Positions 1-8,721 of a stretch of DNA of 64,000 nucleotides are shown piece by piece. The DNA is from Tengunoibacter tsumagoiensis (lineage in GTDB: Bacteria; Chloroflexota; Ktedonobacteria; Ktedonobacterales; Ktedonobacteraceae): the NCBI RefSeq assembly GCF_003967535.1, contig NZ_BIFR01000001.1, positions 3,781,001 to 3,845,000 on the forward strand. Reading direction: 5' to 3'. Position 1 is the stretch's first letter. The number at the start of each line of letters is the position of its first letter. The position numbers were made by a program, and so were the translations under genes. The notes under the pieces are model-generated. The model was given only the letters and a program-made list of their open reading frames with translations. It did no database searches and had not been told where the DNA came from.

Positions 1-94
1 ATTGTACACCAGTTGCCTCTAAAACACGACGGGTCGCCTCAGCAATTTCGGGCCCAGTTCCGTCTCCGGGGATCAGCGTCACTGCGTGCGGCAT
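1..94 (-). CDS. Isocitrate/isopropylmalate dehydrogenase family, N-terminal 31 codons only
   Basis: Only the start of this minus-strand gene is in the window. The 31 visible residues begin [17 protein letters not shown], the typical beta-decarboxylating dehydrogenase N-terminus with the LIPGDGxGPE nucleotide-binding motif. The ATG at 94-92 has GGAGG upstream with about 7 nt spacing. The wording of the motif resembles NAD-dependent isocitrate dehydrogenases more than LeuB, but 31 residues cannot separate isocitrate, isopropylmalate and homoisocitrate dehydrogenases. The rest lies outside the window. Confidence 0.75.
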   Translation of the reverse strand, partial: MPHAVTLIPGDGTGPEIAEATRRVLEATGVQ

Positions 95-209
95 AGCATC
101 CTCCGTTATTGCAGAACCTATGATAATACCGAATGATAGAAGAGTCAGATTATCCTAAGATTATAGCACAATCTACTCAACCATATTGCATAGTATTCTG
201 CATCATCCT

Positions 210-2633
210 CTACTGCACTGCGTCTGTACCGCTTTTCGCTGTAGCCACCTTCTTGACAGCCTGCTTGCGTGTAGTACTTTTTGTTGCCACACTTTTTGTT
301 GACCGAACCGTTTTAGTCGCCTTTGTAGTCGTTGCACTGGTACGTCTGCTTGTAGCTCGTGTTTTTTTACCACTCTCTTCGGGAGACGTTTTGCGAACTG
401 TTCTGCGGGTGGTTGTTTTCCCTTCTTCGGAGCTACTGGTGACACGTTTGCGTGTAGCAGGTTTCTTTACGATCGTTCCATCACCCTGTGGTTCCTCACT
501 CACACTCCGTTGAGGAGCAATCACTTCGTTATAGCAAACAGGGTCCTGTCCTACTTTCGGGATGACCATCAAGCCGCCACAATTTGGACAGAGGTCGGTA
601 GTAGGTTTCTCCCACATTGCAAAATTGCAGGTCGGATAATTTGCACAACCATAGAAGATCTTCTTTTTCTGGCGTGTCTTGCGCTCCACAAGATCTCCCT
701 GACAGAGTGGACAGTGGGAACCTGTCTTATTCATAAATGAGCGGCGATATTTGCATTCGGGAAAACCTGAGCAGGAGATAAAGCGACCAAACCTACCAGT
801 ACGAATGACGAGGTTACGTCCGCAATCAGGGCAGACCTCATCCATCTCCTCAAGTGGTTTCTGGACCCGATTCATCTCAGCCTCGGCCTTCTCCATTGAG
901 ACCTTGAAATCGCCATAAAAACTGCTGAGGAACTCAGTCCAGGCGCGCCGTCCTTCTTCAACATCATCTAACTGGCGCTCCATTGAAGCGGTAAAACCAG
1001 TATCCACAATATTGGGGAAATGCTTATTCATGACCTCATTGACTGTCTCACCTAACCAGGTTGGTATAAAGCGACGCTGCTCTTGATCGACATACCCACG
1101 ATCCTGGATTGTGCTGATGATTGGGACATACGTACTTGGGCGTCCAATGCCCTGTTCTTCAAGCTCTTTAATCAGGCTGGCCTCACTAAAACGAGGGGGT
1201 GGCTGTGTAAAGTGTTGCTCAGGTTTAAGACCATGCTGCTCCAGAAGTTCATTCACTTGCATAACCGGCAACAACTTCTCGTCTTCCTCTCTGGGCCAGA
1301 CCGCATAGAAGCCTGGAAACTTCAAATTTGAGCCAGTAGCGCGGAAAACGTAGTTCTGGGCAACGATATCTGCACGCACAGTATCAAAGACAGCCGCAGT
1401 CATAAAACTGGCGACGAAGCGACGCCAGATAAGGTTATAGAGTTTAAACTGATCAGGTGAAAGATGTGTTTTAACAATCTGAGGCGTCAAGGTTACATCA
1501 GTTGGGCGGATAGCCTCATGTGCATCCTGAGTCGTCGCTTTCGCTTTCCCTGTGCGTCCCAGACCTACATAAGGCTGACCATGCTCTTCTCCAATATAGG
1601 CCTTGACCTTGCTTTGAGCTTCTTCAGAGATGCGCGTAGAATCGGTACGCATATAGGTAATGAGGCCTTGATGACCACGTTCGCCAAGCTCAATACCTTC
1701 ATAAAGTTGCTGCGCCAGGCTCATTGTCTTTTTCGGTTTGAAGTACAGACGAGACGAGGCATCTTGCTGCATAGTACTCGTTGTATAAGGAATCGGAGGC
1801 TGTCGGCGCTGCTCACGTTCATCGTACTTCAGAATCTTATAGCTGGCACCTTTTAGCTCCGCCAGGATTGCATCGGCCTCAATTTTTGAGCTGATCTTGA
1901 TGCGTCCCTTCTCAGCCTTTGCGCTTTTCACGACTTCATCGCTTTTACTTCCATCTTCCCGCTCAAGTTCCTCAGAAGTAACAGCCGCAATATCTTTCAA
2001 GCGTGAGATCAAGGTAGCTTCAAAACGTTGAGCATCCTTTTGTTTGCTGAGAAGAGCAGTAATCGTCCAATATTCTTCGGGCACAAACGCTTTAATCTCT
2101 GCCTCACGGTCACAGATCAGACGGAGAGCCACCGACTGCACACGGCCAGCGCTCGTCCCCGACTGAATGCGTCTCCAGAGAAGAGGACTAATTTTATAGC
2201 CAACCAGACGGTCAAGAACACGACGAGCTTGCTGAGCATTAAAGAGATCTTCATTAATCTGCCGAGGCTTACGGATTGCTTCCTGAACAGCACCCTTCGT
2301 AATCTCATTAAAGACTGCTCGATGCGGATTTTGAAGACCAAGAATATTTTTAAGAGACCAGGCAATGAACTCCCCTTCACGATCGGGGTCTGGAGCCAGA
2401 TAGACTTCATCAGCGCGTTTAGATGCGGCTTTTAGCTCATTAATAAGCTTATCTTTTTTCTCAATCACCTCATAGCGAGGGGTAAAATCCTTCCTGGTAT
2501 TGACGCCAAGCCCTTTTTTAGGGAGATCCATGATATGGCCCATGGAGGCCAGAACGACGAAATCGCGGCCAAGGAACTTTTCAATTGTTTTTGCCTTGGC
2601 AGGTGATTCGACAATAACTAGTTTTTTCGCCAT
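210..2633 (-). CDS. topA: DNA topoisomerase I (type IA)
   Basis: Relaxes negatively supercoiled DNA by cutting one strand through a 5'-phosphotyrosine. The protein (807 aa) opens with the Toprim segment KKLVIVESPAKAKTIEKFL and has the acidic DPDREGE motif near residue 83. The catalytic tyrosine is in GLITYMRTDS (about Tyr327). Three C-terminal Cys4 zinc ribbons follow (CPDC/CSGFPEC, CPLC/CANYPTC, CPNCGG), then a long Lys/Arg/Ser/Thr-rich tail of roughly 100 residues that probably binds DNA non-specifically. I place the start at the ATG at 2633, preceded by AGGGAAAG, rather than the TTG one codon upstream. It is divergent from murT. Confidence 0.97.
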   Translation of the reverse strand: MAKKLVIVESPAKAKTIEKFLGRDFVVLASMGHIMDLPKKGLGVNTRKDFTPRYEVIEKKDKLINELKAASKRADEVYLAPDPDREGEFIAWSLKNILGLQNPHRAVFNEITKGAVQEAIRKPRQINEDLFNAQQARRVLDRLVGYKISPLLWRRIQSGTSAGRVQSVALRLICDREAEIKAFVPEEYWTITALLSKQKDAQRFEATLISRLKDIAAVTSEELEREDGSKSDEVVKSAKAEKGRIKISSKIEADAILAELKGASYKILKYDEREQRRQPPIPYTTSTMQQDASSRLYFKPKKTMSLAQQLYEGIELGERGHQGLITYMRTDSTRISEEAQSKVKAYIGEEHGQPYVGLGRTGKAKATTQDAHEAIRPTDVTLTPQIVKTHLSPDQFKLYNLIWRRFVASFMTAAVFDTVRADIVAQNYVFRATGSNLKFPGFYAVWPREEDEKLLPVMQVNELLEQHGLKPEQHFTQPPPRFSEASLIKELEEQGIGRPSTYVPIISTIQDRGYVDQEQRRFIPTWLGETVNEVMNKHFPNIVDTGFTASMERQLDDVEEGRRAWTEFLSSFYGDFKVSMEKAEAEMNRVQKPLEEMDEVCPDCGRNLVIRTGRFGRFISCSGFPECKYRRSFMNKTGSHCPLCQGDLVERKTRQKKKIFYGCANYPTCNFAMWEKPTTDLCPNCGGLMVIPKVGQDPVCYNEVIAPQRSVSEEPQGDGTIVKKPATRKRVTSSSEEGKTTTRRTVRKTSPEESGKKTRATSRRTSATTTKATKTVRSTKSVATKSTTRKQAVKKVATAKSGTDAVQ

Positions 2634-2968
2634 CAAACTTTCCCTGACCTTTTTACTACTAACAATTCGCAGAAGAGATCATCTATATCTTACAGGATAG
2701 AATAGCATATGTTTGCAAGGTGGTATTCTATCTCTTACTACATCTATTCAAAGCTTTGAGCCTCGTCATTGCTCCCTTTACCTGTTGAACGCCTTACCAT
2801 TTGCTAATTCAGGTACTAAATACACCTGTTCTTTACGCTCTTTTTTAACTATACAGGACGAATGCGATCCTTGCAATGGCAGTCTCAACGTATCTGCATC
2901 TTACCCCCATTTGTCAAATGGGGACAAGAGAGAAGATATGACTTTGCATGTTCAAAAAGTCCTTAGAC

Positions 2969-2997
2969 TTGACCCCATGAGGCTTGCATGCTATGCT
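2969..2997 (+). promoter_or_regulatory. Predicted promoter of the murT operon
   Basis: TTGACC at 2969-2974 and TATGCT at 2992-2997 are separated by exactly 17 bp, a sigma70-type arrangement. It lies about 55 bp upstream of the murT start. The -10 hexamer is identical to those proposed for the 25148 and 41517 genes. Confidence 0.6.
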
Positions 2998-3006
2998 GCA
3001 TAGCAT
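2988..3006. promoter_or_regulatory. 19-bp perfect palindrome over the murT -10 box (candidate operator)
   Basis: ATGCTATGC (2988-2996) and GCATAGCAT (2998-3006) are perfect inverted repeats around a single T. The palindrome covers the predicted -10 element and start region, so a repressor bound here would block the promoter. It is too compact to be a terminator hairpin. Regulator unknown. Confidence 0.5.
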
Positions 3007-3051
3007 CTACTATAGAGGATAGAAGCAGAAGCGCCGATGCGGAGGAATAGC

Positions 3052-4713
3052 ATGCGAAAATCGAAGCCATCTCAGTCAATCTCGCCCGAAGCCCAGGAGC
3101 CAGCCAGCGAGCATCAGATGGAGCCCACCTCGCCTCCCCCTCCACAAAAAAAACAAGCGCAGGCAAAGCGACGCCGCCGAAGCCCCTTACGCGCTGGTCT
3201 CGCAGTCATGGCAGGTCGTACGGCAGGAGCCGTCAGCCGCCGTCTGCGCTTTGGTGGTGGCACGAGCATTGTTGGCGTAGTGGCTCAAAGCGTTTATCCC
3301 CAGATTGTGGAGCACCTTGCCTCTGAACTCGAGCATGGCAGTCTGGTCATTAGTGGAACCAATGGCAAAACCACAACCAGTAGTTTTATCGCAGCGATCT
3401 TACGTGATGGAGGGTTACGTGTCTGGAACAACCGTGAGGGCTCAAATCTAGCCGGCGGTGTCGCCAGTTCACTGGTTATTCGAGCCAAACCAAACGGCCA
3501 TCTGCGTCGATCTGGGCGAGCCATCTCAATCCTTGAGGTTGATGAGGCCGCCCTTCCGCAGGTTGTAAGCTCTGTTCAACCACGTGTCGCCGTCTTTACC
3601 AACCTTTTTCGTGATCAACTAGACCGCTACGGCGAGGTTGATAGCGTCCTGACCCTCTGGCAACGGGCAATTCATCGCTTACCTGCAACGACAACGCTCA
3701 TCTTAAATGCTGATGATCCAGCTGTTGCTCAATTAGGACGAAACTTTGCTGGTCGCGTACTCTATTATGGCATCAATGATCTTGCATTAGACACGCTTCA
3801 TCAAGAGAGCTCCATTGAACGACATCAGGTGATGGATGCTCGCACCTGCCCCCATTGTGGAGGCGAATTCATCTATCAAGCTCGCTTTTATAGTCACATG
3901 GGCCATTATCATTGCCCAAACTGTGGATTAGAACGCCCCCAACCAGATATTGCAGCCAGCTCGGTTCAGGTTGATAGTTTCGATCGGATGCGCTTACAGA
4001 TCCAGACACCGTTGTATACGCAAGAATTAGTCGTTCCTCTCCCGGGACTCTATAATATCTATAATGCCCTGGCAGCAGCAACAGCGGCCCTGGCTCTGGA
4101 TATGGATTGGGAGCCGATTGTCAGTGGCATCGAACAATCGAAACCAGTCTTTGGACGTGGTGAACGTGTACAGGCCAACGGAAAAACAATGCGGCTCCTA
4201 CTGGCAAAGAATCCAACCGGCTTTAATGAAGTGCTTCGCACCCTCTTTACAGATGAAGTTCCCCGCCATGTGCTTTTTATTTTAAACGACAACACTGCCG
4301 ACGGGAAAGATATTTCCTGGATCTGGGATGTTGATTTTGAGCGTGCAAGAGGACGTACGGAGAGCCTCGTTGTAGCAGGTACACGAGCTCTTGATCTGGC
4401 ACTTCGCCTTAAATATGCGGGCATAGCCCAGGATGAGATTCAGATTATCCCACCGCAGCCCTTACGCGCAGAGAAGAATGAATTGGCTGCCAGAAATCGA
4501 GCCAATAGGCGCAACAAAAAAATACCGTCTGAGGCGACGGAGGCTGGTATACGCAGCTATGGCATCAAAAATGCTATTGATCAGGCACTTGATCAGACGC
4601 CTCTGGGTGAAACCCTGTTCATAGTTCCCACGTATACAGGTTTACTAGAGGTACATCGTGAGTTAGAACAGCGTGGTTTGACACCGCACTATTGGGAAGG
4701 GGGCAACGCATGA
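3052..4713 (+). CDS. murT: Lipid II isoglutaminyl synthase, Mur ligase subunit MurT
   Basis: With GatD, MurT amidates the D-glutamate of lipid II to isoglutamine in peptidoglycan synthesis. The 553-aa protein has a basic, proline-rich N-terminus of about 50 residues and the Mur-ligase P-loop GTNGKTTT at about 102-109. A Cys4 zinc ribbon characteristic of MurT sits in the middle domain (Cys266, 269, 288, 291), and the C-terminal domain contains NPTGFNEVL and DGKDISWIWDVDFE. An ATG at 3037 exists, but GGAGGA at 3041-3046 lies downstream of it and 6 nt before the ATG at 3052, so I choose 3052. The last bases overlap gatD (ATGA). Confidence 0.95.
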   Translation: MRKSKPSQSISPEAQEPASEHQMEPTSPPPPQKKQAQAKRRRRSPLRAGLAVMAGRTAGAVSRRLRFGGGTSIVGVVAQSVYPQIVEHLASELEHGSLVISGTNGKTTTSSFIAAILRDGGLRVWNNREGSNLAGGVASSLVIRAKPNGHLRRSGRAISILEVDEAALPQVVSSVQPRVAVFTNLFRDQLDRYGEVDSVLTLWQRAIHRLPATTTLILNADDPAVAQLGRNFAGRVLYYGINDLALDTLHQESSIERHQVMDARTCPHCGGEFIYQARFYSHMGHYHCPNCGLERPQPDIAASSVQVDSFDRMRLQIQTPLYTQELVVPLPGLYNIYNALAAATAALALDMDWEPIVSGIEQSKPVFGRGERVQANGKTMRLLLAKNPTGFNEVLRTLFTDEVPRHVLFILNDNTADGKDISWIWDVDFERARGRTESLVVAGTRALDLALRLKYAGIAQDEIQIIPPQPLRAEKNELAARNRANRRNKKIPSEATEAGIRSYGIKNAIDQALDQTPLGETLFIVPTYTGLLEVHRELEQRGLTPHYWEGGNA

Positions 4714-5624
4714 TTCAGACAATCGCACCACGCTCGCTAACGTTGGGCCACTTGTATCCAGATCAGCTTAATTTGTATGGTGATCGAGGAAACATTCTCA
4801 CCCTACAACGCCGTTGCCAGCTACGGGGCATCAATCTGCGAATTGTTGGCCTGGGGGTAGGCGATGCACTGGCCCCAGATGAGTATGATCTCCTCTTTAT
4901 TGGTGGTGGACAGGATAAAGAACAGGCTCCTGTCGCCCAGGATCTGTATGAAATGAAGGGCATAGGACTTTGGGCAGCGATCGAAGATGACATGCCAGTC
5001 CTGGCGGTCTGTGGGGGCTATCAATTGCTGGCTCACTATTACCGTCCTGCTGAGGGGCCGGATATGCGCGGCCTGGGCGTCTTTGACGCCTGGACCATTC
5101 ATAAAGGAGCGCAGACTCCGCGCTGCATTGGAGATATTGCATTGCGTTGGAATGATCAGACTCTCGTAGGGTTTGAAAATCATGGCGGTCGCACCTATCT
5201 CGGCACAACTCCCCCTCTAGGTAGAGTCCTGAAAGGTTCAGGCAATAATGCAGAGGATGGAAATGAAGGAGCTGTCTATCGCAACGCTTTTGGAACCTAT
5301 CTCCATGGATCGCTCCTGCCAAAAAATCCGCACTTTGCTGACCACTTAATAGAGTTGGCCTTGCGTAGAAAATATGGTCAGGGAACATCTCCAGGCGAAC
5401 CTGGGAGCCTCAATGGTCAGTTCCATCCTGATACTGAGGATGACCACACCAGTTCACCTGAGCTCCAATCGGACCTTGCTAGCAGCCTGCTCACTCCTTT
5501 AGATGATCGCTTAGAATGGGAGGCACATGCCTCCATCTTAGAACGGCTGGGATTGCATACTGAGGCCGCTGCCGCCTTACGCAATGCCAGAGATGCAGTA
5601 AACGTCTCATTGGCACTATCTTGA
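4710..5624 (+). CDS. gatD: Lipid II isoglutaminyl synthase, glutamine amidotransferase subunit GatD
   Basis: Class I glutamine amidotransferase that supplies ammonia to MurT. The nucleophile is Cys101 in AVCGGYQLL, and two histidines, His158 (ENHGGRTYL) and His199 (GTYLHGSLL), fit the GatD active site; in this family a Cys-His dyad is used. The ATG at 4710 overlaps the murT stop as ATGA and is preceded by GGAAGGGGG, indicating translational coupling. The C-terminus carries roughly 60 residues beyond the amidotransferase core, acidic then helical, of unknown role. Confidence 0.93.
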   Translation: MIQTIAPRSLTLGHLYPDQLNLYGDRGNILTLQRRCQLRGINLRIVGLGVGDALAPDEYDLLFIGGGQDKEQAPVAQDLYEMKGIGLWAAIEDDMPVLAVCGGYQLLAHYYRPAEGPDMRGLGVFDAWTIHKGAQTPRCIGDIALRWNDQTLVGFENHGGRTYLGTTPPLGRVLKGSGNNAEDGNEGAVYRNAFGTYLHGSLLPKNPHFADHLIELALRRKYGQGTSPGEPGSLNGQFHPDTEDDHTSSPELQSDLASSLLTPLDDRLEWEAHASILERLGLHTEAAAALRNARDAVNVSLALS

Positions 5625-5637
5625 TGGAGAAATCGGC

Positions 5638-6273
5638 ATGAGTTTCGATCGATCACTGGCTCGCTGCTCGTTCTGTGGACGCCACACCTCTGAGGTCCGG
5701 CGCATGATTGCTGGACCTGGAGCTGCTTATATCTGTGACGAATGCCTGCAAATCTGTAATGATATTCTGCATGACCCTACACCTTTTTCGACTCAGGCTC
5801 TCGAGTTGGCCTCACGTCCCCCTGTAGTCATTGCGGCTCCACAAGCTCTTGGTCTTGAGCGACCAGCACACAGCGCGGAACCTACACGGAGCATTACACT
5901 CGAGATAGAGCAGAAACAACAGGGGATGACGCTTATTCTACATCAGTTACACTACTTTGAAGATTACTTTGAGCTTCATTATCTATGGATTCGCCCTCCA
6001 TTGATGGCGGGATTTTCTTTTGTGCCTCGGATCATCTTCTTTTTAAAAGATAATACTGGTGCCCAATGGACTGGTGAACGTGGAGGTATGCTGCTTGCTC
6101 GTCCCGAGTTGGCAAGTGGACCCAACAATGCTGTCTACCAGGGAAATGCGCGTTTCAAACCTTTACCCAATCGCGAGGCTCGTGTCCTCACTATCCGCGC
6201 AGCCGACCCCCTTGGTCAATTTGAGGAGACACCGCCACAGCCCTGGCATTACGATGTCCATCTGACTGTGTAA
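5638..6273 (+). CDS. Stand-alone ClpX-type zinc-finger protein with unknown C-terminal domain
   Basis: Residues 9-45 form the ClpX N-terminal zinc finger: CSFCGRHTSEVRRMIAGPG then ICDECLQIC, with four cysteines in the usual spacing. The AAA+ ATPase part of ClpX is absent. Instead, residues about 85-211 are predicted beta-rich (LILHQLHYFEDYFELHYLW, FVPRIIFFLKDNTG) and end in HYDVHLTV; I do not recognise this domain. In ClpX the zinc domain dimerises and binds adaptors and substrates, so this protein could be an adaptor or decoy, but that is inference. It follows gatD by 13 bp with GGAGA upstream, so it belongs to the murT-gatD operon. Confidence 0.8.
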   Translation: MSFDRSLARCSFCGRHTSEVRRMIAGPGAAYICDECLQICNDILHDPTPFSTQALELASRPPVVIAAPQALGLERPAHSAEPTRSITLEIEQKQQGMTLILHQLHYFEDYFELHYLWIRPPLMAGFSFVPRIIFFLKDNTGAQWTGERGGMLLARPELASGPNNAVYQGNARFKPLPNREARVLTIRAADPLGQFEETPPQPWHYDVHLTV

Positions 6274-6288
6274 CCTCCGGCATGAATA

Positions 6289-6336
6289 GAATATGCAAGG
6301 ATAAGGTGAAACAATGTCTCTTATCCTTGCATATTC
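6289..6336. terminator. Bidirectional terminator hairpin
   Basis: Perfect 17-bp inverted repeat, GAATATGCAAGGATAAG at 6289-6305 and its complement at 6320-6336, with a 14-nt loop. It lies between the convergent 5638 and 6378 genes. There is no long T-run, so the call rests on stem strength and position. Confidence 0.75.
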
Positions 6337-6377
6337 GTAACACTACCTGGAATACGCCTATCCCAGGCATGAAAAAA

Positions 6378-7394
6378 CTAGAAATCCTCTGGTAACGTCA
6401 ATAAGCGACGAGCTGAATCTTCGTCTGGAGTCACAATCAGCTGTTGAATAAACGCATCTAACTGTGTGCTATCTGCATATTGATTCACATGGCGCTGAAA
6501 AAGCTCTGAAAGTCGGGGGAAACGCGCCTGGGCAATTTTAACGACTACTGCTTTTTTTGCAGCAATCTCCCCTGCCATCCGTCCCTCTTGCCGTCCCTCT
6601 TGCCGTCCCTCTTGCCGTCCCTCTTGTCGTCCCTCTTCAAGTCCCTTTAGAAGTCCTTCCTTCAATCCTTGTAGAAGCCCTTCTTTGAGCTTATCTTGAA
6701 CCATTTTTTGGATACGAGGATTCTCATCCCACAAACTGTCGTACATTTTGAGCACCTCCCGAATCAATCCTTTATCCAGATCACCAATAGTGGTTGTCCG
6801 GTCTAATAACAGTTCCATCCACACAAACTGTTTGGATAATGTTGCCTCATCATGCTGATAAACCTCAACTAACTCTTCCATTGCTCGCTTTATCAGCAGT
6901 GGGGTAACATTTTGCATAGTTGGCAATAATGGATATAATTCGCGCTTCTGCTGCTCAACAAAGCGTTGGGCATCCAACTCTGACAATGATAACACATCAA
7001 AGTGGAATGTAATGAGCATTTGCTCTTCCATTTTTACGACGAGAGGCGACCTGGCTGGCGACTCAACCGTAAATGGATACAGCAGTAATGAACGGACTGG
7101 TAATTTCTGGTCATGATATAGAATAGCATTATAAGCCAAGAGCCGGGCTGGCATTTCAGGATGAGAACGACTTTCGATCTCAATATGCAAAATGTAACTT
7201 TCACCTTTGTAGCGGATGACAAAAACCTTGTCCGCACGAATGACAGGACGAATCAGCTCAACACTTATTGAACGTTCAAATTGAGCACCAGGAACTAATT
7301 CAGGAATGAGAAGAGCTGCATTCAGCTCAATAAAATCTTTCAGGCTTGAATCGTATTGCTGTGCACTTCCTGGTTTTTGTTCGGATTCTTCCAC
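6378..7394 (-). CDS. Rpn-like / DUF4351-type PD-(D/E)XK nuclease-fold protein
   Basis: Resembles the large family of Rpn/'transposase_31' proteins, which carry a PD-(D/E)XK nuclease fold. The N-terminal half contains the strand pair VFVIRYKGESYILHIEIESR (residues about 54-73), where the acidic residues suggest the nuclease core, followed by RLLAYNAILYHDQKLPVRSLLLYP. The C-terminal part has the usual charged linker, here a run of EGRQ repeats encoded by a 12-bp tandem repeat (6580-6639). I take the GTG at 7394, with GGAAAGGGA upstream. Many such genes are mobile and present in many copies; whether this copy is catalytically active is unclear. Confidence 0.7.
   Translation of the reverse strand: MEESEQKPGSAQQYDSSLKDFIELNAALLIPELVPGAQFERSISVELIRPVIRADKVFVIRYKGESYILHIEIESRSHPEMPARLLAYNAILYHDQKLPVRSLLLYPFTVESPARSPLVVKMEEQMLITFHFDVLSLSELDAQRFVEQQKRELYPLLPTMQNVTPLLIKRAMEELVEVYQHDEATLSKQFVWMELLLDRTTTIGDLDKGLIREVLKMYDSLWDENPRIQKMVQDKLKEGLLQGLKEGLLKGLEEGRQEGRQEGRQEGRQEGRMAGEIAAKKAVVVKIAQARFPRLSELFQRHVNQYADSTQLDAFIQQLIVTPDEDSARRLLTLPEDF
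6580..6639. repeat. 12-bp tandem repeat, five copies, inside a CDS
   Basis: Five consecutive 12-bp units (consensus CGTCCCTCTTGC), the last two with one or two changes, encode EGRQ repeats on the minus strand. Copy-number change by slippage would keep the reading frame. Confidence 0.9.
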
Positions 7395-7559
7395 CGAGCA
7401 TCATCCCTTTCCAACAACTATCCAGAACAAATTTTCTTGATTATACCAGTGTTTGTTTTATTTTTAAAGCATGAAAAAGGCTTACCTTGTTTTTTTAATA
7501 AAATATTAACATTATCGCTATTAGTGCAGAAAAAGGCTTATCATCACCAGCTGTCCTTT

Positions 7560-8474
7560 TTACTGAAAAGTAAAGGGCCAATCAGGTAAAGCTTCGCGAG
7601 CCTGTAGCCAGAAAGGGGGAATACCTGTTCTGCCGCTATAAAGCGCAACGATACCTCCCACAATAGCACAGGTGGTATCGACATCGCCTCCCCCTTGAGC
7701 AGTTAGCCAGAGGGCCTCTTCATAATTATCCAGGTGCTCTCCAGCACACCATAAAGCAAAAGGGACCGTATCTGCAGCCGAGATCTGGATACCATTACCA
7801 AGCATCTTAGCTACGGTTTCAACTGGAGTAGCTTCTGCAATCTGACTGGCCCAGAGAAGTCTGGCCTTCACTTTGCCGACTGGAACAAATGGGACGACGC
7901 GCTCAATAAATGCCGAGCGCGTTGGGCGTTCTCCAGATTGCATCAGGCGCCACGCCTGAGCCGAAGCCACAGCCACGGCAATCCCCCCGGCAATGCCCTC
8001 AGGATGAGCATGAGTGATCTCTGCGGAGCGAGCCGCTTCAAATATAACTCGCTCCAGATCGTCGGCAAAATATGCTCCTATTGGAGCCACCCTCATTGCT
8101 GCGCCATTGCCGTGTGAACCCTGACCCTCAAACATATTTGAAGAAGCCTCTTGCCAATTCTGACCTTCTCGAATAGAACGGAGCAATCGTTGGGCGCCTG
8201 GACCATAACCTCGAGAGGGATCAAAGTGTTCTGCAAAGCTGGCAGCAAGTTGAGCCTGCTTGATCTGTCCGTGCTGCTGTAAGACCCAGAGAACTGAAAG
8301 AGCCATCTGTGTGTCATCAGAATAGCGCCAGATGGGCGGAGGAAGCTGACGCGTCTGAATCTGAATATCAAACTGTTCTTGAGGAAGAAAGAAGCGCTCA
8401 CCAAAGGCGTCGCCCACAGAGAGCCCTTCCAGGGCAAGCCGAGCACGCTCAAGAGGAAGAGAATGCATGACCAT
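7560..8474 (-). CDS. ADP-ribosylglycohydrolase family protein
   Basis: Members hydrolyse ADP-ribose from proteins or related substrates, using two Mg ions. The family signatures are visible in order: GLSVGDAFGERF near the N-terminus, RYSDDTQMA (metal ligands), GNGAAMRVAPIG, HAHPEGIAGG and GGDVDTTCAIVGGI (metal ligands). The closing WLQAREALPDWPFTFQ is also typical. A longer frame reaches 8609, but the ATG at 8474 has AAGGA 7 nt upstream and gives the normal N-terminus (304 aa). The substrate is not deducible, and there is no DraT-like partner next to it. Confidence 0.88.
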   Translation of the reverse strand: MVMHSLPLERARLALEGLSVGDAFGERFFLPQEQFDIQIQTRQLPPPIWRYSDDTQMALSVLWVLQQHGQIKQAQLAASFAEHFDPSRGYGPGAQRLLRSIREGQNWQEASSNMFEGQGSHGNGAAMRVAPIGAYFADDLERVIFEAARSAEITHAHPEGIAGGIAVAVASAQAWRLMQSGERPTRSAFIERVVPFVPVGKVKARLLWASQIAEATPVETVAKMLGNGIQISAADTVPFALWCAGEHLDNYEEALWLTAQGGGDVDTTCAIVGGIVALYSGRTGIPPFWLQAREALPDWPFTFQ

Positions 8475-8617
8475 AAAGAAATCCTTGTTTTTTTCTAGAT
8501 AATTGGCAAGCGCCACATTCATTTTTCTGTATACTATACCATAGTGAGCTTCCCCCGGTTTGTATTCGTGTATATTGGCAGAAGAGGAGTCAGGCTGGTG
8601 TCCTTGCACGAGGGAAT

Positions 8618-8628
8618 TATGCTATAAT
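8618..8628 (+). promoter_or_regulatory. Extended -10 promoter, probably for the tsaE operon
   Basis: TATAAT at 8623-8628 is preceded by TGC, giving an extended -10 (TGnTATAAT). No good -35 is present. If used, it gives a leader of about 370 nt before tsaE that includes the palindrome-rich region at 8722-8890. Confidence 0.45.
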
Positions 8629-8721
8629 ATTTGCACCGTTGCCTGTTTTGTTTGCTTCCCTTTTCTATGGTAGCTTACTTAATGGACATTGGAAAAAACT
8701 CTTCCCAGATCAGTCAAGTAC

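Larger units (their letters stand above)
2634..3051. other. Divergent intergenic region topA / murT
   Basis: A gene-free stretch of about 420 bp separates the divergent topA and murT genes. It must hold both promoters. The murT promoter and an overlapping palindrome are listed separately. I see no convincing -35/-10 pair for topA; a TATGCT hexamer occurs on the minus strand near 2703-2708 without a good -35. The open frames here do not look like genes. Confidence 0.6.
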
